Part shown: positions 53,724-62,976 of the stretch, in pieces | Position numbering within the stretch: position 1 is the first letter of the stretch | Layout of the letters: each line of letters begins with the position of its first letter | From: Syntrophaceticus sp050949745 | GTDB lineage: Bacteria; Bacillota; DSM-12270; Thermacetogeniales; Thermacetogeniaceae | DNA: 64,000 nucleotides | Assembly (NCBI GenBank): GCA_050949745.1 | Contig: JBMNGF010000015.1 | Location: 1-64,000 of the forward strand | Direction: 5' to 3' | Program-made: the position numbers and the translations under genes | Notes under the pieces: generated by a model | Database searches by the model: none | What the model was told of the DNA's origin: nothing | Seen by the model: only the letters and a program-made list of their open reading frames with translations

Positions 53724-54752
53724 TTAAAGATGCGGCTCTATTGTACTCGTTGTCAGGTTTCCTTTATTGCTTTTAGGATCTATTTTTATCCTTTTTTTTA
53801 ATAAATCGGCATATTGGCCGTAGCCTTCTTTCTCTAAATTATCCTTCGGGATAAAACGAAGTGCTGCAGAATTGATGCAATAGCGTAGCCCTCCGGGTTT
53901 TGGGCCATCATTAAAGACGTGTCCTAAATGGGAGCCTGCCTCCTTGCTTCTCACTTCGGTACGTATCATGTTATGGCTCGTATCAGTTTTTTCCTTTACA
54001 TTTTCTGGGTGAAGAGGTTTGGTAAAGCTGGGCCAGCCGCATCCCGCATCAAATTTATCGAGTGAGCTGAAGAGTGGTGTTCCTGAAACAATGTCTACGT
54101 AAATTCCTTCCTGCTCGTTATCCCAATATTCGTTGTCGAAAGGGGGTTCTGTAGCATTCTTTTGAGTAACGTCAAACTGCATTTTCGTCAGCTTTTCATG
54201 CAAATTTTCTCTGCTCTTTCCCTGCCCCTGGCGCCAGTGCTCTTTTATAAAGGCGTCTCTTCCAGAGCCTCGCCGGTACTGTTCATAATGTGAGGGATTT
54301 TTTTTGAAAAAGTCTTGGTGATACTCTTCAGCAGGATAAAAGGTTTCGGCTGGGATGATTTTTGTTGCGATAGGTTTATCGAATCTGCCGCTGGCAGTGA
54401 GTGCTTTTTTAGAGGAATCGGCTTTTTGTTTTTGCTCCTCGCTGTGATAAAAAATAGCGGTATGGTACGGCTCCCCCCTGTCAGCAAACTGCCCGCCGGG
54501 GTCAGTGGGATCGATTTGATGCCAGAATATATCGAGTAATTCCTCATATGAAGTCTTTTCGGGATCAAAGGTTATCTGTACAGCTTCATGGTGCCCTGTT
54601 GTTTTAGAAGCCACTTCTTCATATGTTGGATTTTCTTTGTGCCCTCCTGTATAGCCAGATACGACCTTTTCAACTCCTGGCAACTCGCTAAAGGAAGAAA
54701 TCATGCACCAAAAACAACCTCCGGCAAAAGTGGCTAGTTTCTGTTTCTTCAT
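53724..54752 (-). CDS. msrAB: Bifunctional peptide methionine sulfoxide reductase MsrA-MsrB
   Basis: 342 residues, RBS GGAGGTTTGG. MsrA domain 1-160 with GCFWC (C13 catalytic) and VSGYTGGH; MsrB domain about 190-320 with GCGWPSFTKP, then HLGHVFNDGPKP and RYCINSAALRFIP (catalytic Cys). Repairs S- and R-methionine sulfoxide in proteins. The MsrB zinc CxxC pairs of some members are not evident. Preceded by no other gene; 53457-53723 has nothing recognisable. Confidence 0.93.
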   Translation of the reverse strand: MKKQKLATFAGGCFWCMISSFSELPGVEKVVSGYTGGHKENPTYEEVASKTTGHHEAVQITFDPEKTSYEELLDIFWHQIDPTDPGGQFADRGEPYHTAIFYHSEEQKQKADSSKKALTASGRFDKPIATKIIPAETFYPAEEYHQDFFKKNPSHYEQYRRGSGRDAFIKEHWRQGQGKSRENLHEKLTKMQFDVTQKNATEPPFDNEYWDNEQEGIYVDIVSGTPLFSSLDKFDAGCGWPSFTKPLHPENVKEKTDTSHNMIRTEVRSKEAGSHLGHVFNDGPKPGGLRYCINSAALRFIPKDNLEKEGYGQYADLLKKRIKIDPKSNKGNLTTSTIEPHL

Positions 54753-54890
54753 CTATATCCAAACCTCCATATTTAGTAATAATAGTTGGTTCATTCTCGG
54801 TATCTCAGTATCATCAGCTCGCCCAACAAGTGGCGATCAAGGGAAGAGGCCACTTCAATGACACATGCCTTGTCCCGCTTTTTTTATTAT

Positions 54891-55197
54891 GTGGCAAGGG
54901 AAACGTCCCCGTGCCACGTCTCTTATCGTTTCCCATAAGGGAAGGTGTAATTCTGATAAGCCGCTTTCTAGTCTCCCTGCCACCCCAGGTCACGCGCCGT
55001 TCCATGCCGCATGTGGCAAGGGAAACGTCCTGGCGCCACTCAGCTGGCGTTCGGCCATCAGGGGAAAGGATTAGCCCATGATATATGCTATGTCCCGCTT
55101 TTTTATTATGTGGCAAACGAAAGGTCTCCGCGTCACGGCCACGCTCCACATCCCTGCCACCCCTATTTATGTGGCAAACGAAACGTCCCCGCGCCAC
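54891..55197. repeat. Four REP-A palindromes with shared leaders
   Basis: Copies at 54891-54917, 55013-55039, 55110-55136 (degenerate) and 55171-55197. Two have the TGTCCCGCTTTTTTATTAT leader. The last lies within the 3' end of the MFS gene. Interval 54753-55162 holds no other feature. Confidence 0.85.
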
Positions 55198-56368
55198 GCC
55201 CTCTGCCACTTCTCATGAATAAAACAGCTACTAAGGCAACAACACTCGCTGCAATTATCGGATAAGTTCCGTACGCCCAATTTCCCCCAGCTGCACTATT
55301 GGCAATCAGCGGCGGCCCGATGAACATTCCAAGGTTCTGGCCTAAAATTACTACTCCTAAAGCCGTTCCGGCTAGTTCAGGACGTGGCACTGTTTCAGGA
55401 GCCAATGTAAATGTGCTGCTCGGTATGAAACACGCAATTATGCCAACACCAATCATATACGGAACAACTATAGAAACACTGCCTAATCTAAAGCTCCAAA
55501 TAAGTATAATAGTAGCCGCAGCCAAAGCCGTTGCTAAGACTGCCTTGCGGTTCCTTGTGCGGTCAAGTATCCAACCGGCAATCACACCACCCGGTATAAT
55601 TACCAGATTGGGTAAGCTGGCATAGAAGTTGGCCGCTGCCGAGTCTATTCCAGGGAGTTGATTTAGGTAAGTCGGTGCCCAAGTACTAAAACCAACTAAA
55701 GCAAAGTTAAAACCGGCAAATGCAATTGCCAGAAGCCAAGTGTTAACGCTTGACAGACCCTCCATCAACGAAGCCGGTGCTTCTTCTTGTTCCCCTTCGG
55801 CTTCATTTCCGGCAGGTACACCAACTACTGCCGCGTACGCCACAAAGGCAATCAAGGCTGCAGTCGTTCCGAACCACCAGATTCCCTGCCAGCCAAAAGT
55901 TTTTTGTATTACGCCGGCTATGTTGTACATGACGAAAGTAGCCACTGGCACCCATGATGCCCAGATGCCCATTGGCAGCCCCCGTTCCTCAGGTTCGAAC
56001 CACATACTGATTACTGCAGGAGCCACAACTGCAATTAAGGCTAATCCTACACCCTCGATAACTCTTCCAGCTAACAAAATGCCGACTTGTTGAGCCAAAG
56101 CGCCCATAATAGAACCGATGATGGTGCAGCCCAAAGCTGCAAGTCCGGTCGCCTTAGGCCCCAGTCGCCCTAATAGAAAGGCAGCAGGAAGCGCAAAAAT
56201 CACACCCGCTACAGAAAAAACAGACATCAGCCAACCGCCAGTTGCCATGTCCACATGGAGGCTATCCATCAAAACCTGCATGACTGGGGGCACTTTAAAC
56301 TGGTTCATAGCCACCGCTACCCCAGCCAAGTAAGCAACCAACATTACCATCCAGGCTTTTCGTTTCAT
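55163..56368 (-). CDS. Major facilitator superfamily transporter (CynX/NarK-like) with repeat-derived end
   Basis: 401 residues, 12 membrane segments. N-terminal half KRKAWMVMLVAYLAGVAVAM, the motif between helices 2 and 3 is FLLGRLGPKATGLAALG (about 62-78); a central loop is Glu-rich (NEAEGEQEEAPASLMEG, about 188-204); helix 8-9 loop DRTRNRKAV. Substrate unknown; similarity feels closest to cyanate/small-anion MFS proteins. The final residues GRGAGTFRLPHK come from a REP-A copy, replacing the natural end. RBS AAGGAGTGG. Confidence 0.8.
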   Translation of the reverse strand: MKRKAWMVMLVAYLAGVAVAMNQFKVPPVMQVLMDSLHVDMATGGWLMSVFSVAGVIFALPAAFLLGRLGPKATGLAALGCTIIGSIMGALAQQVGILLAGRVIEGVGLALIAVVAPAVISMWFEPEERGLPMGIWASWVPVATFVMYNIAGVIQKTFGWQGIWWFGTTAALIAFVAYAAVVGVPAGNEAEGEQEEAPASLMEGLSSVNTWLLAIAFAGFNFALVGFSTWAPTYLNQLPGIDSAAANFYASLPNLVIIPGGVIAGWILDRTRNRKAVLATALAAATIILIWSFRLGSVSIVVPYMIGVGIIACFIPSSTFTLAPETVPRPELAGTALGVVILGQNLGMFIGPPLIANSAAGGNWAYGTYPIIAASVVALVAVLFMRSGRGRGAGTFRLPHK

Positions 56369-56441
56369 AATACCACTCCTTGTCTGATTGTTTATCTGTC
56401 AGGGATCCATCAGGTCCCATCACGAGGGCGGTTCGGTTGAC

Positions 56442-56592
56442 GGGTACAGGTAACAAGCTGATACTACTGAATACTGAAGCCTAAATACGAATTACACAGT
56501 TAGCCCCTTCTCACGGTAACAATTACCTTAATAAGCTATTCACTTATTAGGCTGCAAACTCCTGTCAAAGGGTGCCTTCAGGTGGGAATACA
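56442..56592 (+). repeat. Family E repeat, copy 2
   Basis: GGGTACAGG, AAGCTGATACTACTGAATACT, CACGGTAACAATTACCTTAAT and GGCTGCAAACTCCTGTCA blocks, as at 32716-32853; preceded by a degenerate D element (CCCATCACGAGGGCGGTTCGG). Confidence 0.7.
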
Positions 56593-56723
56593 GTAATTCC
56601 AATCACCTGCGCTAAATCCAATGTGGTAAAACACCTGATGCCATGTTGCCTTTAAGCCTAAGGGGGGTTATTATGCAAGGGTATGGACAAAGTAATAATT
56701 TCTCCAAAGGGTTCGGCTGGTTT

Positions 56724-56945
56724 GTGGCAAGGGAAAGGTCACCGTGCCACTCAGCTGGCGTTCGGCCATCAGGGGAAGGGGCCAGCCCATGATTCATGCC
56801 ATGTCCCGCTTTTTTATTATGTGGCAAGGGAAACGTCCCCGTGCCACCCTCTATTTTAGCAGATGCAGTGGGGACGGTTCTTGTTGCATCTTAGGAAACA
56901 AAAAAGGAAGCAAAAAGGAAGCAAAAAGAACGTCCCTTTGCTTCT
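56724..56945. repeat. REP-A, B2 and B repeat cluster
   Basis: REP-A at 56724-56750 and 56821-56847; B2 at about 56867-56893 in inverted orientation (GATGCAGTGGGGACGGTTC); B at 56917-56945. The interval 56369-57196 contains no gene besides repeats. Confidence 0.8.
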
Positions 56946-57196
56946 GCCACCCCTTCCCGCGCAACCGCCGGGCGAAAACCGCCCGTTATAACTATCCCTG
57001 TGTCTAATCTGTGTTGTGAAGAGTATGATAAGAGAGTATTATTAAACCGATACCACAAAATAAGGGGCAGTTATTCATATTGTCTGAGGACAAATCATGT
57101 GTGTATGCAAATATCAACTGAAGGCATCAGGAAAAATCACAAGAAGGAACTCAGTATAACATAAAGAATATCAAATATGTGAAAGGAGGTCTTTCC

Positions 57197-58126
57197 ATGG
57201 AGACGATTCTTAACGTGAAGGACCTGGCCAAAAGTTTCGGGCCCAAGAAGGCGGTCGACGGGATTAGCTTAAGCGTAACACGGGGCGAGGTTATGGGGCT
57301 GCTGGGGCCGAATGGGGCTGGCAAGACGACGGCTATTCGCATGATCATGGGTATTCTGACTCCCGATGCAGGTGAGATCAGTTTTAATTTTGGCGGACAC
57401 CCTCAGCCGCTGGATAAAAGCAAGATCGGCTACCTCCCTGAGGAGAGGGGGCTCTATGATGATGTTCGGGTCATCGAGAGCCTAATTTACCTGGCCGAAT
57501 TGAAGGGGAGACCCGCCGGTGAGGCGCGGCGAGAGGCGCGGCAATGGCTGGAGCGGTTTGATCTAGGCGACTATGCGGATCAGAAGCTGGATAAGCTCTC
57601 CAAGGGGATGCAGCAGAAGGTACAATTTATCGCCTCCATCTTGCATCGCCCGCAGTTGGTTCTCTTTGACGAGCCCTTTTCAGGACTGGATCCGGTGAAC
57701 CAGGATTTCTTCAAAGAGATTATTCGCGAGCTACAGGATGGGGGGACTACGGTGCTGCTCTCTGCCCATCAGATGAACCTGGTCGAAGAGCTCTGTGATT
57801 CGATTTTTCTGATCAATCACGGCCGCCAAGTCCTCTCTGGAAAGCTGCAGGAGATCAAAGAAAGCTATAAAGAGGATATTGTCGAGTTGCGCTATGACCC
57901 GGCTGAGGAGAGCGACTTTTTGAAGATGATTCCAGGGCTGCGGATATTACGGGAACAGTCGGGGATAGTGGTAATGCGCTACAGCGGCAGTGTCGGCACC
58001 AATGCACTGCTGCAGGAATTCGGGTCCAGGTTGACGATTAAAGCGATCACCGTGAAGAAGCCGCCGCTGCATGAGATCTTCATCGAGACCGTCCGTGAAA
58101 GGGGTGAAGACATTGAAGTGGTCTAA
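57197..58126 (+). CDS. ABC transporter ATP-binding protein, NatA-like
   Basis: 309 residues from ATG 57197, RBS GAAAGGAGGTC. Walker A GPNGAGKTTAIRMIMG (about 38), Q-loop GYLPEERGLYDD, signature LSKGMQQKVQFIASIL (about 134), Walker B LVLFDEPFSGLDPVN and H-loop LLSAHQMNLVE. The C-terminal about 80 residues are the DUF4162-type tail of NatA/YhaQ-like exporters. Pairs with the permease overlapping its 3' end. NatAB exports Na+; other members export drugs or peptides. Confidence 0.88.
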   Translation: METILNVKDLAKSFGPKKAVDGISLSVTRGEVMGLLGPNGAGKTTAIRMIMGILTPDAGEISFNFGGHPQPLDKSKIGYLPEERGLYDDVRVIESLIYLAELKGRPAGEARREARQWLERFDLGDYADQKLDKLSKGMQQKVQFIASILHRPQLVLFDEPFSGLDPVNQDFFKEIIRELQDGGTTVLLSAHQMNLVEELCDSIFLINHGRQVLSGKLQEIKESYKEDIVELRYDPAEESDFLKMIPGLRILREQSGIVVMRYSGSVGTNALLQEFGSRLTIKAITVKKPPLHEIFIETVRERGEDIEVV

Positions 58127-59318
58127 TGTATTTAAAGTCTTCCGCTGGGAATTTCTAAAAAACGTGAAAAGTCCGGTTTTCCTAATAGCAACCCTGATGT
58201 TCCCTTTATTAATGCTCCTGGGAGCCGGGATCGGCTATTATTCCGGCAGTAGTTTCTCCAGCGAGGAGCTGCAGGTTGCTGTAATCGACGAAACCAGGGA
58301 GTTCTTTCCCTACCTGGAATCTAGTCTTGCCGCCTCTCCGATGAAGGTGACCCTTCATGACCCCGGACAGCGGGAGCAGCTGTCCGAACAGGTGAAAGAT
58401 GGTGAACTAAACGGCTACCTCATCTTTACCACGGAGAATGTGCAGAGCGGGATGATCGACTACTATGTCCAGGATGCGAAAGAGATGAATATAGGTGCCA
58501 TCGACGGAGCGGTTACAGAAGCGCTTACTCTTTACCGAATGGAGAAGATCGGGCTGACCTCAGAGGAAATTGGCCTGGTCACAGCGCCGGTAGTTTTAAA
58601 TTCCCGCAATGTAAGCGGCGAAGAGTTCTCTATGGCCGCGTCGTTCGCTCCTTTATTATTTAGCATAGTTCTGATTATTGCTGTGATGATCTCGGGACAG
58701 GTGCTCATGTATGGGGTGATCAAGGAGAAACGCAACCGCATCATCGAGATACTGCTCTCCTCTGTATCCGCCCTTGATCTACTGGTCGGTAAAATTATTG
58801 GTTTCGGTTTTCTCGGCCTGCTGCAGATCGGGATCTGGCTAGTCGTAGGGCTGGCCGCAGCTAGCCGCTTCATCGATCTAAGCGAGCTGGGCTTGAGTCC
58901 GACAGAGCTCTTTCCCATGGTGCTCTTCTTTATCGGTGGCTACGTGATGTTTGCCGCCCTCTTTGCGGTCATGGGAGCGACAATGAAAGATGCCGAGGGG
59001 GGCAGCCAGGTGCAGAGTTTGGTCGTGCTCATCCCGATAATCCCCATGTTTGCCTCGGGTGCCATCATGATGTTTCCCAACGCATTGTGGGTGCGGATTT
59101 TCAGCTATATCCCCATTTTCACGCCGGTAACGATGCTGATGCGCATCGGAGCTACTACCTTGCCGTGGTGGGAGCTGGCCTCTACATTTGCCGTTTTGAT
59201 GCTCGGGGTGGCCTTCTTTATCTACCTCGGCGCCCGCATCTTCAGCCGCGGCCTGCTGCAGTTTGAGCGGGCGATCTCGTTTAAAGAGATCGGGAAAATG
59301 ATGCGCAAGAATTATTAA
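58104..59318 (+). CDS. ABC-2 permease, NatB/YhaP-like
   Basis: About 404 residues; start GTG 58104 or TTG 58113, both overlapping the ATPase stop, with AAAGGGGTG as RBS for the latter. One N-terminal membrane helix (VFLIATLMFPLLMLLGAGIG), an extracytosolic loop of about 150 residues, then six helices (SIVLIIAVMISGQVLM, IGFGFLGLLQIGIWLVVGLA, onward). KEKRNRIIEILLSS is the family's coupling segment. Works with the ATPase at 57197. Substrate (Na+ or other) not determined. Confidence 0.85.
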   Translation: MKTLKWSNVFKVFRWEFLKNVKSPVFLIATLMFPLLMLLGAGIGYYSGSSFSSEELQVAVIDETREFFPYLESSLAASPMKVTLHDPGQREQLSEQVKDGELNGYLIFTTENVQSGMIDYYVQDAKEMNIGAIDGAVTEALTLYRMEKIGLTSEEIGLVTAPVVLNSRNVSGEEFSMAASFAPLLFSIVLIIAVMISGQVLMYGVIKEKRNRIIEILLSSVSALDLLVGKIIGFGFLGLLQIGIWLVVGLAAASRFIDLSELGLSPTELFPMVLFFIGGYVMFAALFAVMGATMKDAEGGSQVQSLVVLIPIIPMFASGAIMMFPNALWVRIFSYIPIFTPVTMLMRIGATTLPWWELASTFAVLMLGVAFFIYLGARIFSRGLLQFERAISFKEIGKMMRKNY

Positions 59319-59722
59319 GTCGGTGCCACAGACCATCACCGGGGCGGTTTCTGTTACGTTTTTGGTCCGCTCGGGCCTCTGTCCGTATGTCCTGGCCTCA
59401 TATTAACGGGGCCAGCTTGCTTGAACTGTCCCGGTATCGACCACAGTTACGGTTTTGCCGCCGTGAACTGATTACTTAAGTCGTCCCGGTGCGCGAACAA
59501 GAGATTAAAAGAACGAAGGGGTAACGCGGCGGTAAGTTGCCCGCATAACAACCCGCATAACAAAAGGAAGCAAAAAGAACGTCCCTTTGCTTCCCAAGCA
59601 TCAACTCCAAAAATGAATAACGGCCGGGGTGTATGTATTCCTGGCCGTTTTATTACCATTATATATATTAATAATCTTTTCTAACGCTTCTATATTAAAT
59701 CTATATTAAAGTAATCTGACTG
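59319..59722. other. Interval with B repeat and inverted spacer fragment
   Basis: Contains a B palindrome at 59566-59594 and, at about 59459-59545, an inverted relative of the compound-repeat spacer (CGTCCCGGTGCGCGAACAAG). No gene. Confidence 0.6.
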
Positions 59723-60745
59723 TTATAACACGCGTGTGCCGTGGATAAATGTTCGCTGGAACCAGCTGCCGCTCAGTGAATCTACAACAACTTTTCCAGC
59801 ACTGCTGCTGGCGTGAATTATCTGATTGTTGCCGATGTAGATGCCAACATGGCTGACATAACCATTACCACTTTCGGAAAAACATACTAGATCTCCTGGC
59901 AGCAGTTGGGACATACTCCCGATCTTTGTCCCGGCTTTTGCCTGAGCATCCGCTACACGCGGAAGAGTGATCCCGTTTTCAGAATATACACGCATGACCA
60001 AACCTGAGCAGTCAAATCCTGATGATGTTGAGCCTCCCCAAGTATATCGAACACCCAAATAGCGTTGAGCTGTCTGGATAATGGAGCTGCTGCTGCCGCG
60101 GCTGGGGTTTTCCGATGCCTGTCCACTAACCTTGAGTTTCTGTCCCGGGTAAATCAGAGAGCCGCTGATGTTGTTGAGTTGCTGCAGCTTGGCTACAGTA
60201 GTGTTGAATCGATTGGCTATCGCCCAGAGCGAGTCCCCGCTTTTCACCGTATAAGTGGTGCCGCTTGGCTTACTAGGTTCACTTGGTTTAGGGTCAGACG
60301 GGGCTGGGTTTTGAGCGGCCTTACCGCTCACATGCAAGACCTGTCCTGGGTGAATCAGAGAACCGCTGATGTTATTGAGCTGCTGCAGTTTGGCTACAGT
60401 AGTGTTGAACCGATTTGCTATTGCCCAGAGCGAATCCCCACTTTTTACCTTGTAAGTGGTGCCGCTTGGTTCACTTGGCTTGGGGTCAGATGGGGCTGGG
60501 TTTTGAGCGGCATTACCATCCAGACGCAAGGCCTGTCCCGGGTAAATCAGAGAGCCGCTGATGTTGTTGAGCTGCTGCAGTTTGGCTACAGTAGTATTGT
60601 ATGTATTGGCTATCGCCCAGAGTGAGTCTCCGCTTTTTACCGTGTAAGTAGCGGCTTCTGAGATGCCTGGGAAAAGCAGGCCACATATCAATGCAATACT
60701 AAGGACCGGCAAAAACCTTTTTCTGATAAAATCCACAGATATCAC
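59723..60745 (-). CDS. Secreted LysM(x3)-NlpC/P60 cell wall hydrolase
   Basis: 340 residues; RBS AGGAGGTGAT. Signal peptide 1-31 (FLPVLSIALICGLLFPGISEA). Three nearly identical LysM modules (about 33-76, 97-140, 165-208), each with VKSGDSLWAIAN and TTVAKLQQLNNISGSLI, are joined by Pro/Ser linkers (PAPSDPKPSEPS). The NlpC/P60 domain from about 222 has catalytic Cys in GFDCSGLVMRVY, His in YVSHVGIYIG and a third polar residue in NNQIIHASS. It cuts gamma-D-Glu-diaminopimelate bonds in peptidoglycan. The high identity of the LysM repeats indicates recent duplication. Confidence 0.92.
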   Translation of the reverse strand: MISVDFIRKRFLPVLSIALICGLLFPGISEAATYTVKSGDSLWAIANTYNTTVAKLQQLNNISGSLIYPGQALRLDGNAAQNPAPSDPKPSEPSGTTYKVKSGDSLWAIANRFNTTVAKLQQLNNISGSLIHPGQVLHVSGKAAQNPAPSDPKPSEPSKPSGTTYTVKSGDSLWAIANRFNTTVAKLQQLNNISGSLIYPGQKLKVSGQASENPSRGSSSSIIQTAQRYLGVRYTWGGSTSSGFDCSGLVMRVYSENGITLPRVADAQAKAGTKIGSMSQLLPGDLVCFSESGNGYVSHVGIYIGNNQIIHASSSAGKVVVDSLSGSWFQRTFIHGTRVL

Positions 60746-61252
60746 CTCCTTATATTAGACTAGTAGATAAGATTTGACATCAATTGATTAAATTCCTTCT
60801 TATATTAGAAAACATAATCACATAACTGGTACCCTGGTAATATATTGTCAGACAAATATCCCTATTAGAGGGGAATATAAGATGGCCTTCTCCATCAGAG
60901 GGGCGGTCCTGTTTTAGGGGAGTGTACTATTGCAGGGAAAAAACCGTGACAGGGGGACATCAGGCGGGAGTTGTCCTTTTATCACCTTTTTTACTGGTTC
61001 CAGCAGATGCTAGGTTCCGGCAGGTGCCAGGCACCAGTAAGCTACAAGTCCCATTCCCATTGGGTTTTTCCATATCGGTGCCAGGCACCAGTTTGCAGGC
61101 ACTAATTCGCATTATTTTTTGCCAGGAATCCAATATTATGTGTCGAATTAATTCAGGAGTCAATACGCATTTTTCAAATAATCTTCCGTATCCATGAGAG
61201 GACAGTGACGGCAACCCAGAGCGCTGTCACGAATGTGAAGGAGGTGATTTAA
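60746..61252. other. Leader of hydrolase gene plus family G repeat
   Basis: No gene. I looked for a c-di-AMP riboswitch ahead of the LysM-NlpC gene and did not recognise its conserved core. A family G repeat (GGTGCCAGGCACC arms with CAAGTCCCATTCCCATTGGG between) lies at 61022-61091. Confidence 0.5.
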
Positions 61253-61648
61253 ATGAATAAAGCAAAGTATTTCTTATTTGCAATTGCTGTTATTGCTTAT
61301 CTGCTGGCTGCTCAGTATCTTGTTGAGGTTTTGCAAAAAAACGCTGCAGTAACTTTTGAACCATTTTGGTATATAACAGTTCATTACACTGTTTATTTGA
61401 TACTGGGAGCCGCACTCGGAATAGAACATATAGCAGAAAATCGGAAGAAAGAGGGGCCATGGAAGTTTAATTTGGCAAAACTGCTGTTTGCCGGGATTCC
61501 AATCTTTATTTTTAATTTAACTATATATCTGTACCACCAGTTTCAGTTACCGGCATATCTTGTAAACTGGAGATATACCGAGGTTACTACTTTAATTTTG
61601 GGATACTTCATTGCAACCTGTTTCTATAAGCAGAATGTTACCACTTAG
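61253..61648 (+). CDS. Small four-helix membrane protein
   Basis: 131 residues; strong RBS AAGGAGGTGAT. Four hydrophobic helices: YFLFAIAVIAYLLAAQYLV, HYTVYLILGAALGIEHIA, LLFAGIPIFIFNLTIYLY and VTTLILGYFIATCF. No family recognised and no neighbour in operon. Typical of conserved hypothetical membrane proteins in spore-forming Firmicutes. Confidence 0.65.
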   Translation: MNKAKYFLFAIAVIAYLLAAQYLVEVLQKNAAVTFEPFWYITVHYTVYLILGAALGIEHIAENRKKEGPWKFNLAKLLFAGIPIFIFNLTIYLYHQFQLPAYLVNWRYTEVTTLILGYFIATCFYKQNVTT

Positions 61649-61717
61649 GAATACCAAGCGTATGCAGTGGGGACGGTTCCTACCGCATTTCTGTATTTTG
61701 CTGACGGGTGCCTTGAC

Positions 61718-61784
61718 GGTGCCAGGCACTAGTAAGCCACAAGTCCCAGTTCCATTGGGTCTCACCATATCGGTGCCTGGCACC
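61718..61784 (+). repeat. Family G repeat, copy 2
   Basis: GGTGCCAGGCACT, CAAGTCCCAGTTCCATTGGG and CGGTGCCTGGCACC; relative of 61022-61091. Confidence 0.7.
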
Positions 61785-61896
61785 ATTTATGCAGTTTATG
61801 CACTCGTTTATGCATTGGCACTTTCGGTGCCTGGCACCCTTTATGCAGTTTATGCACATCGTTTATGCATTGGCACTTTCGGTGCCTGGCACCCTT
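61770..61896 (+). repeat. Tandem 54-56 bp repeat built on the G palindrome
   Basis: Two units of CGGTGCCTGGCACC, TTTATGCAGTTTATGCAC and GTTTATGCATTGGCACTTT, then a third partial palindrome. No long frame suggests coding. Also, B2-like GATGCAGT core at about 61661. Confidence 0.7.
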
Positions 61897-62024
61897 CGGC
61901 CATCTAGCGGCATCATCCGCCCCCAATCATCTCCGCGTTGGCTCGCGGCGGTTTTAAATCAAAACACGGTATGCCGCGGCTCGTGAGTCGTTTTAGCGCG
62001 GCCCCCTGTGGCAGCTCTCTAAAA

Positions 62025-62060
62025 GTAAAACCCCCGCCCCTCCCTGGGCGGGGGTTTTAC
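62025..62060. terminator. Strong bidirectional terminator
   Basis: GTAAAACCCCCGCCC and its complement GGGCGGGGGTTTTAC around a short loop, with T-runs on both sides; ends the proV-proW operon on the minus strand. Confidence 0.85.
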
Positions 62061-62125
62061 AGCGGCTCCCCGAAGTTGATGATATCCTTTTTTAATATCA
62101 TTGCAGTTATTTGCTATTGATTTCC

Positions 62126-62971
62126 TTAATTCTGCGGTGGCTCCCATCTTTTTGCTGATGCCTGGGACATGCGGTCGATGACAATGGCCAGCACTACGAT
62201 GGCCCATCCGGCTTCAAAGCCTTTGCCTACATCGACACGGTTGGTAGCCTTGAGAACTTCCTCGCCAAGTCCTCCTGCTCCAATCATGCTGGCGATGACA
62301 ACCATCGATAGGGCCATCATAGTTGTCTGGTTGATTCCGGCCATAATGGTAGGCATGGCCAGAGGGAAACGCACTTCTTTCATCATCTGCCAGGGTGAAG
62401 CACCAAAAACCAAAGCTGCTTCCTGTACCTCTTGCGAAACTTGTCGAATTCCCAAATTGGTGAGGCGCACTACTGGAGGCAGCGCATAGATAACAGTTGC
62501 AATTACACCGGGTACTTTGCCAAGGCCAAACAGCATCAGTGCCGGAATCAAATAAACCAGGCTGGGCATTGTTTGCATCGCATCCAGAATGGGTGTATTA
62601 AAAGTATTGAAACGATTTGAGGTGGACATAGCTATCCCTGTAGGGATGCCGATGATCAGCGATATCAGTACCGCTACAATTACGATGCCCAATGTTTCTA
62701 TCGCTACATTCCAAAGCCCAAATATACCAATGGTAAAGATGAGCAGGCCGGGCAGCAGTGTTTTAAGCAGGTTATGTGTCTGCTGCCATGCAATAATTGT
62801 GATGATAATGATCCATCCCCACCAGGGCACCCATTTGAGCACACCTTCAATTTGCAGCAGCATCCCCAACACCATGTTGGATAGAGCCTCGAAGAAGGGT
62901 CCCCAGGCTACCACCAACCACTTGATGAAATTGTCGATGTAGGGTGCTACGTTGAACTGCCATGGGAACAT
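62126..62971 (-). CDS. proW: Glycine betaine/proline ABC transporter permease
   Basis: 281 residues from ATG 62971, whose RBS GGAGGTGA overlaps the proV stop. ProW/OpuAB type: six or more membrane helices, GMLLQIEGVLKWVPWWGWII in the first third, and the EAA coupling motif EVQEAALVFGASPWQMMKEV (about 187-206), followed by FPLAMPTIMAGINQTTMMALSMVVIA. Imports compatible solutes for osmotic adaptation. Translationally coupled to proV. Confidence 0.92.
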   Translation of the reverse strand: MFPWQFNVAPYIDNFIKWLVVAWGPFFEALSNMVLGMLLQIEGVLKWVPWWGWIIIITIIAWQQTHNLLKTLLPGLLIFTIGIFGLWNVAIETLGIVIVAVLISLIIGIPTGIAMSTSNRFNTFNTPILDAMQTMPSLVYLIPALMLFGLGKVPGVIATVIYALPPVVRLTNLGIRQVSQEVQEAALVFGASPWQMMKEVRFPLAMPTIMAGINQTTMMALSMVVIASMIGAGGLGEEVLKATNRVDVGKGFEAGWAIVVLAIVIDRMSQASAKRWEPPQN

Positions 62972-62976
62972 AGTCT

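Noticed and set aside
54814..55209. Minus-strand 131-codon frame through the REP-A cluster
   Set aside because: Its translation is just REP-A sequence (GTFRLPHNKK type) repeated; not a gene.
58532..59339. Minus-strand frames opposite the NatB-like permease
   Set aside because: Shadow frames of a high-GC coding region.
60746..61250. Possible c-di-AMP riboswitch upstream of the LysM-NlpC gene
   Set aside because: Expected from the gene type, but the conserved core motifs were not found.
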